From positions 250,001 through 314,000 of the forward strand of contig JAJEKV010000290.1 of assembly GCA_021234155.1 (NCBI GenBank): DNA of 64,000 nucleotides. The letters are read 5' to 3'. The DNA is from Isoetes taiwanensis. Lineage: Eukaryota; Streptophyta; Lycopodiopsida; Isoetales; Isoetaceae. A program made the translations under genes and the position numbers. Shown piece after piece: positions 35,019-46,927 of the stretch (position 1 is the first letter of the stretch; every line of letters starts with the position of its first letter). Under the pieces are notes generated by a model. It searched no databases. It was not told the DNA's origin and saw nothing but the letters and a program-made list of their open reading frames with translations.

Positions 35019-35383
35019 TCTTGCAGGTGCTCCCAATGGCATAGCCGGAATCGGGCCCTTGACGGACGTCCATGAGCAAGGGGGTACTGTTGGTCACGAT
35101 TGCCGGGCAGTTGTGATTTAATAGACCATGTTGACTGTAATCAGTCTATGGTGACGGAATGCGGAATAAGTGGTAGTAATGGCTAGGGCGGGTAATGGTT
35201 CGCTAGGGGGCGCTAATATTACTAAATATTAGTGCGGAAGGAGCTAGCAGGGTTTGCCGAGGCAGAAGACCTATATGGGTGCATGGTTAACATTATTGTA
35301 TTAATGTTAATGTAACTTGTATAGGCACTAGGGGCCAAATGTATTAACATGGAAGAAAAAATAAGTTAGCTATGGATATTAAT
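35019..35383 (+). repeat. 3' LTR, left part
   Basis: Starts TCTTGCAGGTGCTCCC, matching TGTTACAGGTGCTCCC of the 5' LTR with a mutated first dinucleotide, and follows the 5' LTR to GGATATTAAT at 35383, where unrelated sequence begins. Confidence 0.88.
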
Positions 35384-35930
35384 ATGTAGCATAATAACAG
35401 GGGGTTACTTTTGTATTTTTGTACGCTTTTCACTAAGGTTTTGCTATGATTTTGTGGTGTATTTAAATTGATGTACTAATGCGTACATCTAGAGCGCGCA
35501 TACACAAATAGTGTTTTTCATGTTTTCTTTCAATGGTGGGCACCCATGTTTTTTTTTTGGGGTAACTGGTGGTATTATTAGTGGTCTACATGGCATGCGC
35601 GTGCCCTCAAGGTCTTAATTTTAGGGTTAGAAATTTCTTTATCAAACTCTGGATATGGCTTCAAGCAAAAATTTGAGCAAACATGGTAGAAAATAAGGGG
35701 GGCATGGGAAGGCAAATGGAACTTGTTTGAATGATGCAAGTTGGAACAGTCCAGCTTAGTACTCTTTTTTCGCTTCCTGGCCAGAGCACGAGGGAAGAAT
35801 CCGCCCTTCCTTGCCCGTGATCCTTGCTCCTTCCCTTGGCCTTGGTTATGGCTTCCCTCCCGCCCCCTTGCTTTTGTTCCTCGCCTTTTGTTTCCTTTGG
35901 GACAACAAGTTAGGGAAACAAAGATTTAAT

Positions 35931-36555
35931 GAGGGTTATGTGCACCATGGCCTGCCGAGAGTCGCTGTCGGGTTGCTAAACAAAGAGGCGTAAACTCGAA
36001 AAAGCTCGGTGTTGAAACACCCTACATATACACTCATATTTGCAGGCCATTCTCTTGGCTCTGTTGTTGCTTCAATGATGGCAATATTGGTCGTAAAATT
36101 CCTTTTCTAGTAGGAGCTATTTCTAGAAAGCGGGTAACCATTGCTCCCGCTTTCGATGTATGTCTCTTAATTTGGCAATAGAATATGCAGGGCGTGATCC
36201 ATTCGGTAATTTTGCAGGTGTAATGTTGCTTGTCATGTTACATTCCTACATTTTTCGGCTGTTCACTAAATGTATAATTTATTTTTTGAAAGGATGATTT
36301 TCTTCCACGGACACCACGCCATATATTCAACTCCATTTTCTCGTAATGAAAAAACTAGGGATGTTCTATCTTGATTTTCCTTTGGTTACTCATTTATAAT
36401 GTTTCACGATCTTCCATGCCTTCTATGCAAGATGCACAAGAGATACATGCATTTTCAAAACAAAGATGTATAGAGACCCTCGGCAATTATATGCACACGG
36501 GCGATTCTATCACATAGTCAAGAGGAAGTGGTGTCGTTAAGTATCTAAGAACTTT
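35931..36555 (+). pseudogene. Class-3 lipase (mono/diacylglycerol lipase-like) gene fragment
   Basis: The frame reads GYVHHGLPRVAVGLLNKEA, a stop, then KHPTYTLIFAGHSLGSVV, the alpha/beta-hydrolase nucleophile elbow G-H-S-L-G. After a shift it gives RCMSLNLAIEYA and HSVILQ, ending at a GT donor (36218). The next exon opens at 36293 with DDFLPRTPRHIF, and a later piece (about 36460-36545) reads MYRDPRQLYAHGRFYHIVKR. This order matches plant class-3 lipases of the calmodulin-binding heat-shock protein type. Retention of the intron at 36218-36292 shows the fragment moved as DNA, not as processed RNA. Stops and shifts make it non-functional. Confidence 0.7.
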
Positions 36556-36939
36556 TCTCTTCCTTGAACTGAGTTGTATGGCATTCGCGGAATGGCGGGG
36601 AATAATTAAAATATTACGTGTTCTTGTATTTGTTTTACATATCCCGTTGTTTATCTTTTTCTCGGGCAGGTGTCGTGGAGCTTGCTCACTGCAAGGCAGG
36701 TCGTGGAATTGAACATTTGTTTTCTTATGCTACAATATTAGGCCGCCTAGCTTGAAGTGGATATGAAAGGATTTTGCATACGATAATAAGAGATGCGCAA
36801 TTGCCACATGTTCTGGGCTGTCTGCTGTGGCAATACCTTTCTGGGAAGTTCTTATTTCATGAGTATTTATCTGTTAGCAGAACGCGCCCTGCAAGACAAG
36901 GCTTGTTGCATATCACCATTGTAGACAGCAGCATAGAAT

Positions 36940-37035
36940 GTGAATGGTGAGGATGAAAGCTATGAGATTGATCCCACTGGAGAATATGTGAGGAAATGGC
37001 TGCCAGAGCTATAGAGGCTGCCTACCAGGCTATGC
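36940..37035 (+). pseudogene. Cryptochrome/photolyase FAD-domain fragment
   Basis: The frame reads YEIDPTGEYVRKWLPEL, a stop, then RLPT. The G-E-Y-V-R-x-W-L-P-E-L...R-L-P-T string is characteristic of the FAD-binding domain of the cryptochrome/photolyase family. Only this short exon-like piece is recognisable, about 400 bp downstream of the lipase fragment on the same strand. Confidence 0.5.
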
Positions 37036-37484
37036 AGGATGCTATAGTCATTAATTTACCATGGCATCACATAATTTCTACAGACCTTACTAGTTGGCTT
37101 TAAGGTTCTTGAAGTTGCACTTTCAAGCCTGAAAGTAGATAAGATGGAATGCGAAAATGTTGAATATCGTGCTTACAAGGGTTTTGTGGGCCACTAGGGT
37201 CTGGCGGTTATGAAATAAGAACTTGATAAGGCTATCATTAGGTCAGTAGCTTTTATTTCTTGTAATTTGGTGAATAATTACATAATATAATTCTTACTCT
37301 GATGATATTAATAGATTTCATAATTATGTGATAAGGTTTGCAATTGAAGGTTGGCGAAACTTCATAACATATGATAAATATCTAGCACGAAAATATATAT
37401 TACTCAGCATTTCCTAATTCTACTTTTAAATTGTTTTAATTCTGCTCTTGCATGTCGTTCTTTTTTGTGCATATATGCCTTGCT

Positions 37485-37891
37485 TAGTGCTCAAAGCCCT
37501 TTATTAGGGCCCGAAGGGCCCAAAAAATTTCCCAACATAACAACACATAACATTAATGCAAACATAAACTATTGCATTCCAACACATTTAAATTAAATTC
37601 CCCCTAAAACCCCCTTTGGTTTGGGTGCATATTCATACGGGGGGTGACGTAGGGCAGCGAGAACCCTCATAATTGTATTTTGCACGTACAAAATTAACAC
37701 CATATAGTATTTTGCTTGAAATCTTATAGTATTTTGTGAATTTTGTTATACAGTATAGCAAATTTTGTACTTGTATACCCCACAAATGAGGAACTTTACA
37801 TACGGTGTAGATTAAGGAATAAGGGGTGAATATGCCTATCCAACAGCTCTCGTTGCCCGGAGTCACCCCCCGTGTGAATATGCACCCAAAC
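37485..37891. repeat. Inverted-repeat element with GGGCCCGAAGGGCCC motif
   Basis: GGTTTGGGTGCATATTCA followed by TACGGGGGGTGAC starts at 37618; its reverse complement, with one mismatch over about 30 bases, ends at 37891. The sequence to the left (37485-37620), including the self-complementary GGGCCCGAAGGGCCC at about 37508, is shared with an inverted copy at 53413-53570. The right terminal repeat coincides with the right end of the foreign segment in the LTR. Confidence 0.65.
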
Positions 37892-38398
37892 AGAAGGGAA
37901 CGAATGCGTATCAGATCCGGCTGCCAGATCGATGAGATGAGCTATAGGGAATGGATTGGGATTGGGTAAAAGCATGAGCTGGCCGGTTTTGGTCATATGA
38001 GACTGCCAGTGAACTCCAGAGCTGGATTATAAAGCCTGGAGGAAGAATTGGTGCAGGGATCGAAAATTGGGTCTTTGGAAAAGAAGAGCCGATTCTGCTA
38101 CCAGACTTGTCAATCTAATCCAAGGCTTGGGCCTTGAAATCGGAATTGCAGCCAGAGGCTGTGGTTAGAGCCCCAAGGCAGCTTTGTTACTGCCTAGGGA
38201 CGAATTGGGTTGAGCAGCCAGTTGGTGCTTATCCAGGAAGGATTCTTTGAAAGAATCTGGACTGCTGTAAGAACTTCGTACAACAGCAAACCATTGTGGT
38301 CAATGAGGGGGATCCGGGATCCAAGGTGTGGGAGGTACTGATCGGCGTGGCACACGCGGGCATAAGTTGTTCCTTGGGAAAAAATTCGTGCTGTAACA
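37888..38398 (+). repeat. 3' LTR, right part
   Basis: Resumes at AAACAGAAGGGAACGAATGC, matching 29661 onward in the 5' LTR, and ends at TGTAACA (38398), followed by the AAGAG target duplicate. Confidence 0.88.
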
Positions 38399-38490
38399 AA
38401 GAGTTTGCCTATCGAAGATGGAACCTGGAAATCATCTTACTTTTTTGCTGACTATCCTGAGATTCTGAAAGAATACTTGGGACTTTGACA
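38399..38490 (+). mobile_element. Chromovirus chromodomain, right part
   Basis: The frame of the left part (28955-29238) continues across the nested element as SLPIEDGTWKSSYFFADYP and ILKEYLGL, then stops at 38486. It completes a chromodomain of the host gypsy element, the module that targets integration to marked chromatin. Confidence 0.85.
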
Positions 38491-40326
38491 ATGAGGACAT
38501 TGTCTTGTTTAAGTCGATGAGAATGTAAGAAACCATGATCATGGTAGGAATACATAATATACTGTATTTATACTTTTGTACGTCTTTTGAGACATGACTT
38601 TTCATTTTGGGACTTATATCCTCTTTTGTACCATTTTTTGGAATTACGTAATATAAGACAGAAGTATTAGATAGTATAGTGGGCGTTCTCTCTCTTGGGT
38701 TCCTTTCAATCACCTTTGTTTTTCTTTTTCCCTTGGGCAAAGGTTACACCCCTAAACTCATTATTAATAGTTAGTTAGTTGGTTGGTTGGTTAGTTAGTT
38801 AGTTAGAAAGTAAAGAAATAAATTTCGCGAAACCCTAAATTTGAACATGTGATCAAGATGAAGAGCCTTGTTAGGAGATAATCAGAATAACTGCTACATG
38901 CGATTGTCTAGTTTGATTAGTTAGTACCCATCATACTATAACAAGGCACTATAGATTTGGTATGTTCAATGGGAATAAGGATAATGGTAATATAGAACAC
39001 TACTGAAGGTTATTAGATTAACTACTACAAGAAAGATACTAGGTCAAACTTATAATTATGCTTGATAATTCTTCATTTTATAGTACAAAAGTGTGTTGCC
39101 AATATGAGGTGTAATGGCATTGCCTTTTCTCAAATTACAAATTATATGAGGTAGGACCATGTGAGTGTTGTAGTTGTCATAATGTTGTGGATGGAAATGT
39201 TTGGACAAACAATTTCACATCTTATTCCAAGAATATTTTGAATTCATCATTTTTATAATAAAAGTAAGAAAAGGGATTTTATTTATGTTAAAAAGCCTCA
39301 TATACTATATGGGGTTTATTCTTGTTTCTTTCAAAAGTCATCAAGTGGGAGCAAATATAACTTGAAGAGGCACAACTTATAATCTTTCACACATGCACAA
39401 GTTGTAGTGCATCAATAGTTTCTCTTAAAAATCGAGGTAAATGCTGACCACTTTACCTCTAGGCCTAGTGTAAAAAAGTATGAGAAATACTATATAATAA
39501 GGGGCTTTAAACTGATGGAAGGAGGAGTTAAGGCCTTTGAATGTTCCACATATAGATGTTGACCTAGCAACCTTCATGTATACTAGCACTAGGGGAAACT
39601 TACAAGCTAGTCTACAACTATGATGGAGTGCTTACTTTTGACAAAGGGACCAAACATCAATACTTGGTGATGAATCCCTATGGAGCCTAGGTTGTGAACA
39701 AGTTCATTCTAAGGTATAAGATACTCAAAGGAAACTCTTGTACCAAACACTTCCAACTCTAAACAAAGTAATGTTTATATTTCTCTTCTTATCTAGTGAA
39801 GGAGGTAAGGTATTGCTTGCACGTCTTTTGTAGCAGGACATGGAAAAATGAATCAGTCAAACAAGTCAATCAAGTGACTACTAAACTCGTCATGACCAAC
39901 CTAGAACACAAGTCTTAGGGCGCAGCATCCAAGGTGATAATGGGTTCTGCAATCAGCACTGTTCACTGGCACGAGACTAAAAAATAGGTGGTACGTTTGG
40001 TGTGAGCAACTGTAAACTAAGCTCCATAGCTGGCAGCTACAAAAGCACGAGAATGCCAAACGATAAAGGGCCCCTGATTTGACGCGTAGTCAAACTAAAA
40101 ATCGAGGGTTCAAATTTTGCATCATTTCCTCAGATTTATGTGGGACCTTCATATCCACACCCTGCAGAATCTAAGCTTTTTTCTTATTCATATTGCGCCA
40201 AAAGAAAAGGTGCCAATTCCAGGAGCTTATTTTGTCTGCATTCTGCAAGTATATTGATTGTGAGGAAAAGGGAGGCGCTTTGAGGGTCTGTTCAAGTTGC
40301 AGATTTATTGCTCGGATCAGATCAGG
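38491..40326. other. Gene-free DNA upstream of the TPD1-like gene
   Basis: AT-rich sequence, first part probably the 3' region of the host chromovirus. A (TTAG)/(TTGG) microsatellite lies at 38766-38807. No exon is supported. The last few hundred bases are the likely promoter of the TPD1-like gene; no clear TATA box was chosen. Confidence 0.35.
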
Positions 40327-41193
40327 ATGATCCAAAAACAGCTGGTTCTGGCGTGTTTACTGTCGATCTTGCTGGGTTCCATGGCTGCAATAGAAAGTAA
40401 GGGAGGGTCCACACTCACAGGCTATAAAGGTTCATATGTAGTTTGTAGAACTGTTGCTAGATGATATGGTGTTAGGAAAATCAAGTGTTTATAGAGTGTG
40501 TACTGTGGATCTAGCAAAACCGGGTCCACACAGGCTATAAAGGTCGAGACTTTGAGTGGGATGCTTGGGTTAGGATTGTATGTTATTGGGTTGTTGCTAT
40601 TTTGATATGATGATCTTATGTTATGTTAAATATAATGTTACTTAACTACAGAAGACTGAAATGTGATATAGATCACAGGCTATAAAGGTTTATATGTTGA
40701 GTGGGATGATTGGGTTAAGATTGGATTTTGTTGGGTAGCTGCTACTACTGATTGAGGATGTGATACTGGCATAGGTTATCACCAAAAAATTGGCTGATAT
40801 GCGGTTACGTTATCACCACATTGTGCAGACAAAAACAGGTGCGTTTGCAGCGAAGAAAATATAGTGATAACGCAAGAGTGCAGCTACGAGCCACCGAAGA
40901 GGGCGGTGGTGCACAGGTCGGTGCCATCGGGGCCGTCAAAAGATCTGGTGTCGCAATGGACGGTATCGGTGACGAACACGTGCAACTGCCCGGCGACGGA
41001 CATAATTTTCAACTGCAAATCCTTCGCGCCATCGGGCCGTCGGCCGCCCTTCGACTCCCTTCATCGGACGGCTGCAAACGGCCTCTGTATTGTCTTAAAT
41101 GGTGGCCCTATTCCTCCCCATTCTCGTATCAAATTTGGCTATGGCAATGACAACGAGCTCCCTCTCAATTGTGTCTATGCTTCGTTTTCTTAA
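40327..41193 (+). CDS. TPD1-like small secreted cysteine-rich protein
   Basis: TPD1 (TAPETUM DETERMINANT1) family proteins are secreted ligands; TPD1 itself acts through a leucine-rich-repeat receptor kinase in anther cell fate. Two exons, 40327-40396 and 40829-41193, join in phase 1 through GT-AG sites and encode 144 residues. Residues 1-21 (MIQKQLVLACLLSILLGSMAA) form a hydrophobic signal peptide. The mature part has CVCSEENIVITQ (28-39), QWTVSVTNTCNCPATDIIFNC (66-86, written here in one motif of 21 with Cys75, Cys77 and Cys86), GLCIVLNGGPIPP (108-120) and a final Cys138 near the C-terminus. Cys30, 75, 77, 86, 110 and 138 match the six-Cys pattern of the family; Cys28 and Cys41 are extra. 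There are no breaks; start is the ATG that opens the signal peptide. Its specific role here is unknown. Confidence 0.85.
40525..40750 (+). repeat. Intronic direct repeat in the TPD1-like gene
   Basis: CACAGGCTATAAAGGT begins two blocks at about 40525 and 40674 that both run on through TGAGTGGGATG and TTGGGTTA-GATTG; spacing is about 149 bp. A shorter copy of the first 16 bases occurs at about 40418. All lie in the 432-bp intron. Confidence 0.7.
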
Positions 41194-43133
41194 GAAAATA
41201 AGCTTCAAGATTTTTATCACCTTGCTGCTTTTTTGCTTCCCAATCTTTACTAGAAAGTCACTCACTAATCACCCTAGCCATCTATTGTATCTAGACCTTT
41301 TACATAGTTTTATATGAAGTTTTCGGGTTTTTTCCCTTTGTTGTCTTGCTTTGCTCCAAGAGTTACTTTGTATTGAAAACTAATGCACATGGAAAGACTT
41401 CAATGTACTATCTATCTATCTATCTATTATGAGTGAACAATATACGGAAATTTGCTCTATGCTTATTTATCTAGACCTAACTCGTCATGTTGAGTTTTAT
41501 ATGAAGTTTTGGGTTTGCTTTTTTAATTTTTCCTTTGTTTCCTAGTTTTGATCCAAAAGCTATTGGTGTGATGGAGCTCAATACGTTTTAATGTGCCTTC
41601 CTTTCCTCTCCGTCCCCTTTTCCTTGAAGGACGGCAAAATGAGAAGGAGGTTACAAATTCAAAGGTAGAAGGAGAACGAGGACCCCCAATCCTCCTCTTA
41701 TCATCATCTAGCAAATGACTCATTCGGCTCCTAGGTCAAGCCCACATGATCTTCATGGATCAACCAGAGGATTGCTATATCCGAAAGTGGCGCAAAAGCA
41801 AGATCTAGTTCAACTAGCACCAACGAGGCAAAGCTCTCGCTAGCTAGGGATGCAATGAAGGTTCAGAGGTTAAAGTCCTCATGATGAGGAGGTGCTAGAC
41901 TGCTACTCACATTCCAACCCTTGAAAATGGGGCCTATTACACATCCACTCCATTCCATTCCATTGTTCCTCAAGGGGCTCCTAGATCTATGCTTAATAGG
42001 GCCATCAAAGTGGATGCCAACATGTTCGTATGCTATTTGAGGTCGCAATATGGGCTCTACTACGAGCTCTGTGGGTTCCAAGCTCAAATTCCTACTTCCA
42101 ACATCTATGGTTGATCCTATCCTCGCAAGGCTTGCAAGAGGAGATGCTGATAGAAGTGGATCCTTAGCCTATTAGCATATCACTTATCAACCAATCAGTA
42201 AACATGTTTGTCTTTGCAAAGGCCCCGAGACTCATTACCCAAAATCCTCCTTTACTTAATATCGAACTTGTGAGCTAAAGCATATCACTGGCCTACTCTA
42301 AAGGCAAGATGATCTAACCCTATTTCTCTCTAGCTTATGTGTGCTATATTTGGGTATTGTGGGGCTTGTGTACATACATGCGTATGGGCTCGCGTGTGTA
42401 TCAAAGCTCAATAGAATCGCACTAAGATATGACAATGGAAATGAGAGTGGACCCAACACGTTGGTCCTAGAACAATTATGTCGAGAGTTCAAGAACGTCC
42501 AGAGTCACATTCAATGTAAGGTGGTTGGGGGCAGGACCCAACAATTACACAACTACGCAGTCTTAGAGTGGTGTGTGCGTCGTATGTCCCTAGGATGCTG
42601 CCAAGTGGCATGACGTAAAAATTACTTCTTCTTCTTCTTCTTCTTCTTCTTATTATTATTATTATTATTATATAAAGTCTGGTTCCTTGCAAATATATTA
42701 CATTGTTCTACATGCGTTCTTCAAAGTGCAATGATCTATGCTTATACAAGGATATTGCCATATAATCTACCTTCAGGCTAAATGTAAAACTTTTACTTCC
42801 CTTCTCCTCCAAGCCAACTAGCATCAACATAAGATTTTAGATTATCATGTTGCATCTAAGAAAGTTTAATATCATGGTTGATTGTGGCTTTCAAATGCTT
42901 CAAATGTCACTGCATAATGTATGATCTTGTGAAAAATGGTACGATACTCTACCAATAATATTCAGCATAACTAGGCTGAATACCACTAAATGTCAGGCCC
43001 ATTAAGGGTGCAGATCGCGATCTTGTGCGCCTTCTACTATGCCTCTATAATTGCCAGAAAATCTTCCAACGAGTTTGACTGGCACCACCTATACCACGAT
43101 TATCCCATATGCATAATCAAAGGCTGGGACACA
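41194..43133. other. Gene-free DNA with microsatellites
   Basis: No gene is supported. A short (CTAT)n tract lies at about 41411-41425 and a (TTC)n(TTA)n tract at about 42624-42671. Open frames are short and without motifs. Confidence 0.4.
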
Positions 43134-43330
43134 TTTGAAGAATAGAATATGATATAATATATTATAGAATAGAACCGAATAGAACAGAATAGAATAGAAT
43201 AGAATAGAATAGTTTTTTTAACGTCCACGAGAGACCAAATATATTATAGAATAGAACCGAATAGAACAGAATAGAATAGAACAGAATAGAATAGAATAGA
43301 ATGGAATATATTAGAATTAGGGCATCTCAA
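43134..43330 (-). repeat. Two successive retroposon 3' tails with (AGAAT)n
   Basis: On the minus strand, GGTCTCTCGTGGACG (complement at 43222-43236) is followed by an A-rich run and a long (ATTCT)n tract (to about 43160). Directly upstream on the same strand lies another (ATTCT)n tract (43237-43310). The tail motif matches those at 6556 and 22653, so these are ends of the same retroposon group. Confidence 0.55.
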
Positions 43331-46202
43331 AACTATATGGTGTTCATCTTCAAGGACCTATAATTGGCAACATGCACACATACTCACCTCTCTTGACAAT
43401 TGCGGCACTTCCCACCTACATTCAATTCGTAGCTGGTGGAATCCTATACAAATTGATGCAAACAGTCACAAGCTTCCTCTTGGATAAAGAAGCAAGCAAA
43501 AAAGCTTATGCTACATATTCTAAATGAGGTGTGCTATGGACAACCTCGCTCGTCGGATCCGTCGATCCTATGGCCCAGACTGTATGTTGGGCCTCTGGAT
43601 GCCTCTTGTTTCGATTGCGGTTATTTATGATTGAGGGTGCCTATGATTTTGAAATATAAAATATGGGCTCGCCTGAGATTTGGAATATGATACAAGGGGC
43701 TCAAACCTCTGTACGGGTTCGCTTAAGGTTTTAGAATATGAAATACATGGGCTGAACCTCTACCAAAATTAATCTTTGTCCTAATAAGATTGCCTTAACC
43801 AATATAACCAGCAAGCTAATGTAATTATTTTTTCTATTGGATCTTTTTTTTTACTACAACACGTTCAATTGTTTTAGATGTATGGTCTCCCTTTCATGGG
43901 AGCATATTTCTAGCCTAAGGGGTTTGTTTTTTCCCTCTTAGGGCTATTGTATATTCATGTACTCTTGCATGTAATATATATCTGCCTTAACCTAACAAGA
44001 CAAAAACAAAAATGCATGCATGACTTGCTTGCTTTGCGTAGCTCAGGATGGGGATCCGGTGCCATGCTAGTATAAGGCTTGCATGAATACGATCATCTAA
44101 CAATTGTGAGACTGTCTGACAATAGTCCGATGTAGTTAGCTTTTGCAAGGAGAATCCTATCGGGGATCCAAACCTCCTTCATTATGAGGAGATATTTGTC
44201 TTTTGGTAGAAACTTATTACTAGATAAAATGTTGTTTATCTCTACATAGCTACCTCAAGTAGAAGCCCACACCTAATGATCATATACTGAAATATATTAG
44301 CAGATCAAATTGTTAAATCCATAAAGAAAAAGTAAAGGAGCATTGGCAAAACCCTAAGGAATAATTATTTAACCATTGTTTCCAATGGTTAACAATATTT
44401 CTAGGTCGAGCAAATGGAAATATTTACAAGTGTACAAAATACTATTTTAGGTTTTTGAAGCTTTATCCAACGTTTTGGAGCCAAACACAATCAAACGGTC
44501 GGTGATGCAAGACCGCCATGCCTCCTTTAAATGAAAACACGATCTTCATATTAGACACAAGTAGTAGCAGATTGATTCTAACAGTTTGCTATAGCATTTC
44601 CAATGGTTCTTATATTTATTTGATGTTCTGAAAAATAATGTTTCTAGGTAAAATACATATGCATGTTGGTTAAGTCTAGAATTATTGCTTATAAAATTGT
44701 TTTTGAACTTTGGTGATTTAATAATGTGTTATATTGTTATGAAAAATACTTGAGCGCCGTTTCCGAGCAAGGTTGTTGCAATATATAAAACATATTTGGA
44801 GCAGGACTTCTAAGTGCAATTAGAAGTTTACAAAGAGCATCCATGCTTCCAGGTTTTGAAGGTAAAGGCGAAGCATGCGCTGGAGGGAGAAGATGTGGTA
44901 TCTTATTGATTTAGCTAATGGAGAAATGAGAGCAAGAATTGATGGGGTCATTATTGAGAGCACCATACAACTGTGCTACATCATCAGAAGAAGGTTCCAC
45001 TAGTAGAGGTTCAACTGCAAGAGGGAAGACTAGAGTTGTTATTGCGAAGATATTACAAAAATAATGGAAGCATAAGGAATAAGTAAGGATAAGGTTAACT
45101 AAACTATTTTGATATGCATCATCTTTAAAACAGATGTTAGAGAATGAACTAGAAGGTCAAAGTTTTATTAAAAAGGAAGATGTAAATGAACTATTACGGA
45201 GTTTTGACAATATTATTGCAGATTTGGAAGGTGCAAGTGTCTTGTACACTCAACAACATCACATACTGGCTATGTTTGAAGCAGTCTCAAGTCTTGATAT
45301 ATTGGCATGTTCATCAATCCGGATGGTCATTTGGACATGAACTGCCCCAATTAGTCTAAAACGATTAATATGGACATTATGCCTCCATGTGCTCGACATC
45401 AAAGGACACTTCCAGTTCTAGGGGAAATGAGAGGAATAAGAGGTTTAGGTGTTGCATTGGGCGAGGAAGATGTAGAGGAAAAAATACTAATTTTGAGGCA
45501 AATTTGGCTAAGGAAATTCCATTATAACAGGAGGGGAGGAATGAAGGCTCAAAACTAGTGGAGCTAAAAAGCCTATCTTAAAAGCATGTAAAGGGAAGAG
45601 GACATATTCAAGTTGGCAATGGAGATCTGCAGAGAATAAAAGATGTTGGAGTTCTTAAGCTATTTGACCTAAATAGAAATATAGTCAATTTACAAACATG
45701 TTCTTTGCTTCACCTTATAGTAAGCATTGCTGATATGGATGTAATGGGAAGTTTTTTGGATAGTGATTGCATTCCAGGACGGTCTTCGATGTAACGTGGC
45801 TCATTATTAGATCACCTACATTTGCAATGCATGCATGTTTAGAATGAAGATGATCGCGCTTAAAGCATGCTTTTGATTGGATTGAGCATTAAAACCACCT
45901 GGCGGGCTATTATATACAAACATTGCATGACTCGCGCTTGCATTGCTTTGAGGGTATGATTGGATACCGCTTCAAAGATATTGGCAAATTATATTTTAAT
46001 CATGCTGAAGAAGTGTCAGCTTGGCTCATAGAAAAGGGGAAAGATAAGTATTCTCTTTAGTTGGACCATGAATATGGTCCCTTTTTTATGCCATCAAAAT
46101 GGCAAAGCACTCATTTATGATTTCCAAATTGCATTGAGGAATGCTTTTGGCATTCTGGAAGAATGTCTGACCATCATAAGGTGATGACTATCTTAGAGTT
46201 TC
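43331..46202. other. Gene-poor DNA with weak coding-like remnants
   Basis: Around 44850-45560 short open pieces (for example KKEDVNELLRSFDNIIADLE, 45170-45230) resemble a decayed protein but cannot be assigned. A decayed DNA-transposon transposase is possible around 45750-46150, but no catalytic triad could be read. Nothing else is supported. Confidence 0.3.
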
Positions 46203-46333
<131 letters not shown>

Positions 46334-46846
46334 TATTTTTACATCATGCCACATTGGCAGCATCCATGAGGAAAGAGAATGTCGTGCCTTTAGGACTGAA
46401 ATAAATCAGGTTAGAGCATTGCTTGTTTTTAACCTCAAGTCCTTTGCTGACCTTGCACGAGAGATGGTTCATATGCTTCTCATGTACATATGTTTTTGGG
46501 ATCTTGCCTTCCTCTGGAAGTTACCATTGTAGTATTTGATCTTGTGAAAGCATGATGCTCACTAAGTACTTTTGAATTAATTTTGTTCCATTGCATGATT
46601 TAATAAATGAATGGCGAATATTGTATAGTCTAGAATATGGAATGGTTGTGCTTTTTGGATCTTTTAAAAACTCTTAAAGCTTGATAAAGGGTTAATCCAA
46701 CATTATATTCAACAGCTATAGGTTTTTGAATTTTTTAGAAACCCATTGAATAATTTGCACCATACAATGTCGGATTAATCCTAGCCATTCATTTAAAAAA
46801 ACATGTAATAGAACAAAATCACTAGAGCAACAATGGAACAATATGG

Positions 46847-46910
46847 AAGTACTTTGTAATATTTTGAGTGTATAATATGAAGTAAAACACGTTCTTCAAA
46901 AAAAAAAAAA
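46847..46910 (+). mobile_element. Short 5'-truncated retroposon with 17-bp target-site duplication
   Basis: ACAATGGAACAATATGG occurs at 46830-46846 and 46911-46927. Between them is a 64-bp insert ending GTTCTTC followed by 13 or more A. The structure (target duplication, poly(A) tail, truncated body) is that of a LINE-mobilised insertion. The last bases before poly(A) resemble the insert at 54487-54657. Confidence 0.85.
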
Positions 46911-46927
46911 ACAATGGAACAATATGG

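Larger units (their letters stand above)
35384..37887 (+). other. Foreign 2.5-kb segment inside the 3' LTR with captured gene fragments
   Basis: This segment replaces about 56 bp of LTR. It contains fragments of a class-3 lipase gene (35931-36555) and a cryptochrome/photolyase-like fragment (36940-37035), and a repeat near its right end (37485-37887). The left end is ATGTAGCATAATAACAGGGG. Paired terminal repeats for the whole segment were not found, so its class (Helitron, Pack-type DNA transposon or a repair filler) is undecided. Confidence 0.6.
29239..38398 (+). mobile_element. Ty3/gypsy retrotransposon nested in a chromodomain, TSD AAGAG
   Basis: The element starts TGTTACA at 29239 and ends TGTAACA at 38398, inverted termini typical of LTRs. 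The 5-bp duplication AAGAG occurs at 29234-29238 and 38399-38403. It has a 928-bp 5' LTR, an initiator-Met tRNA primer site, gag, PR-RT-RNaseH-integrase in gypsy order, a purine-rich tract and a 3' LTR that is itself interrupted (35384-37887). It is incapable of transposition: gag and pol are broken and key residues are changed. Confidence 0.93.

Noticed and set aside
45750-46150. PIF/Harbinger-type transposase remnant
   Set aside because: A few words resemble such proteins, but no catalytic residues or continuous frame could be established.
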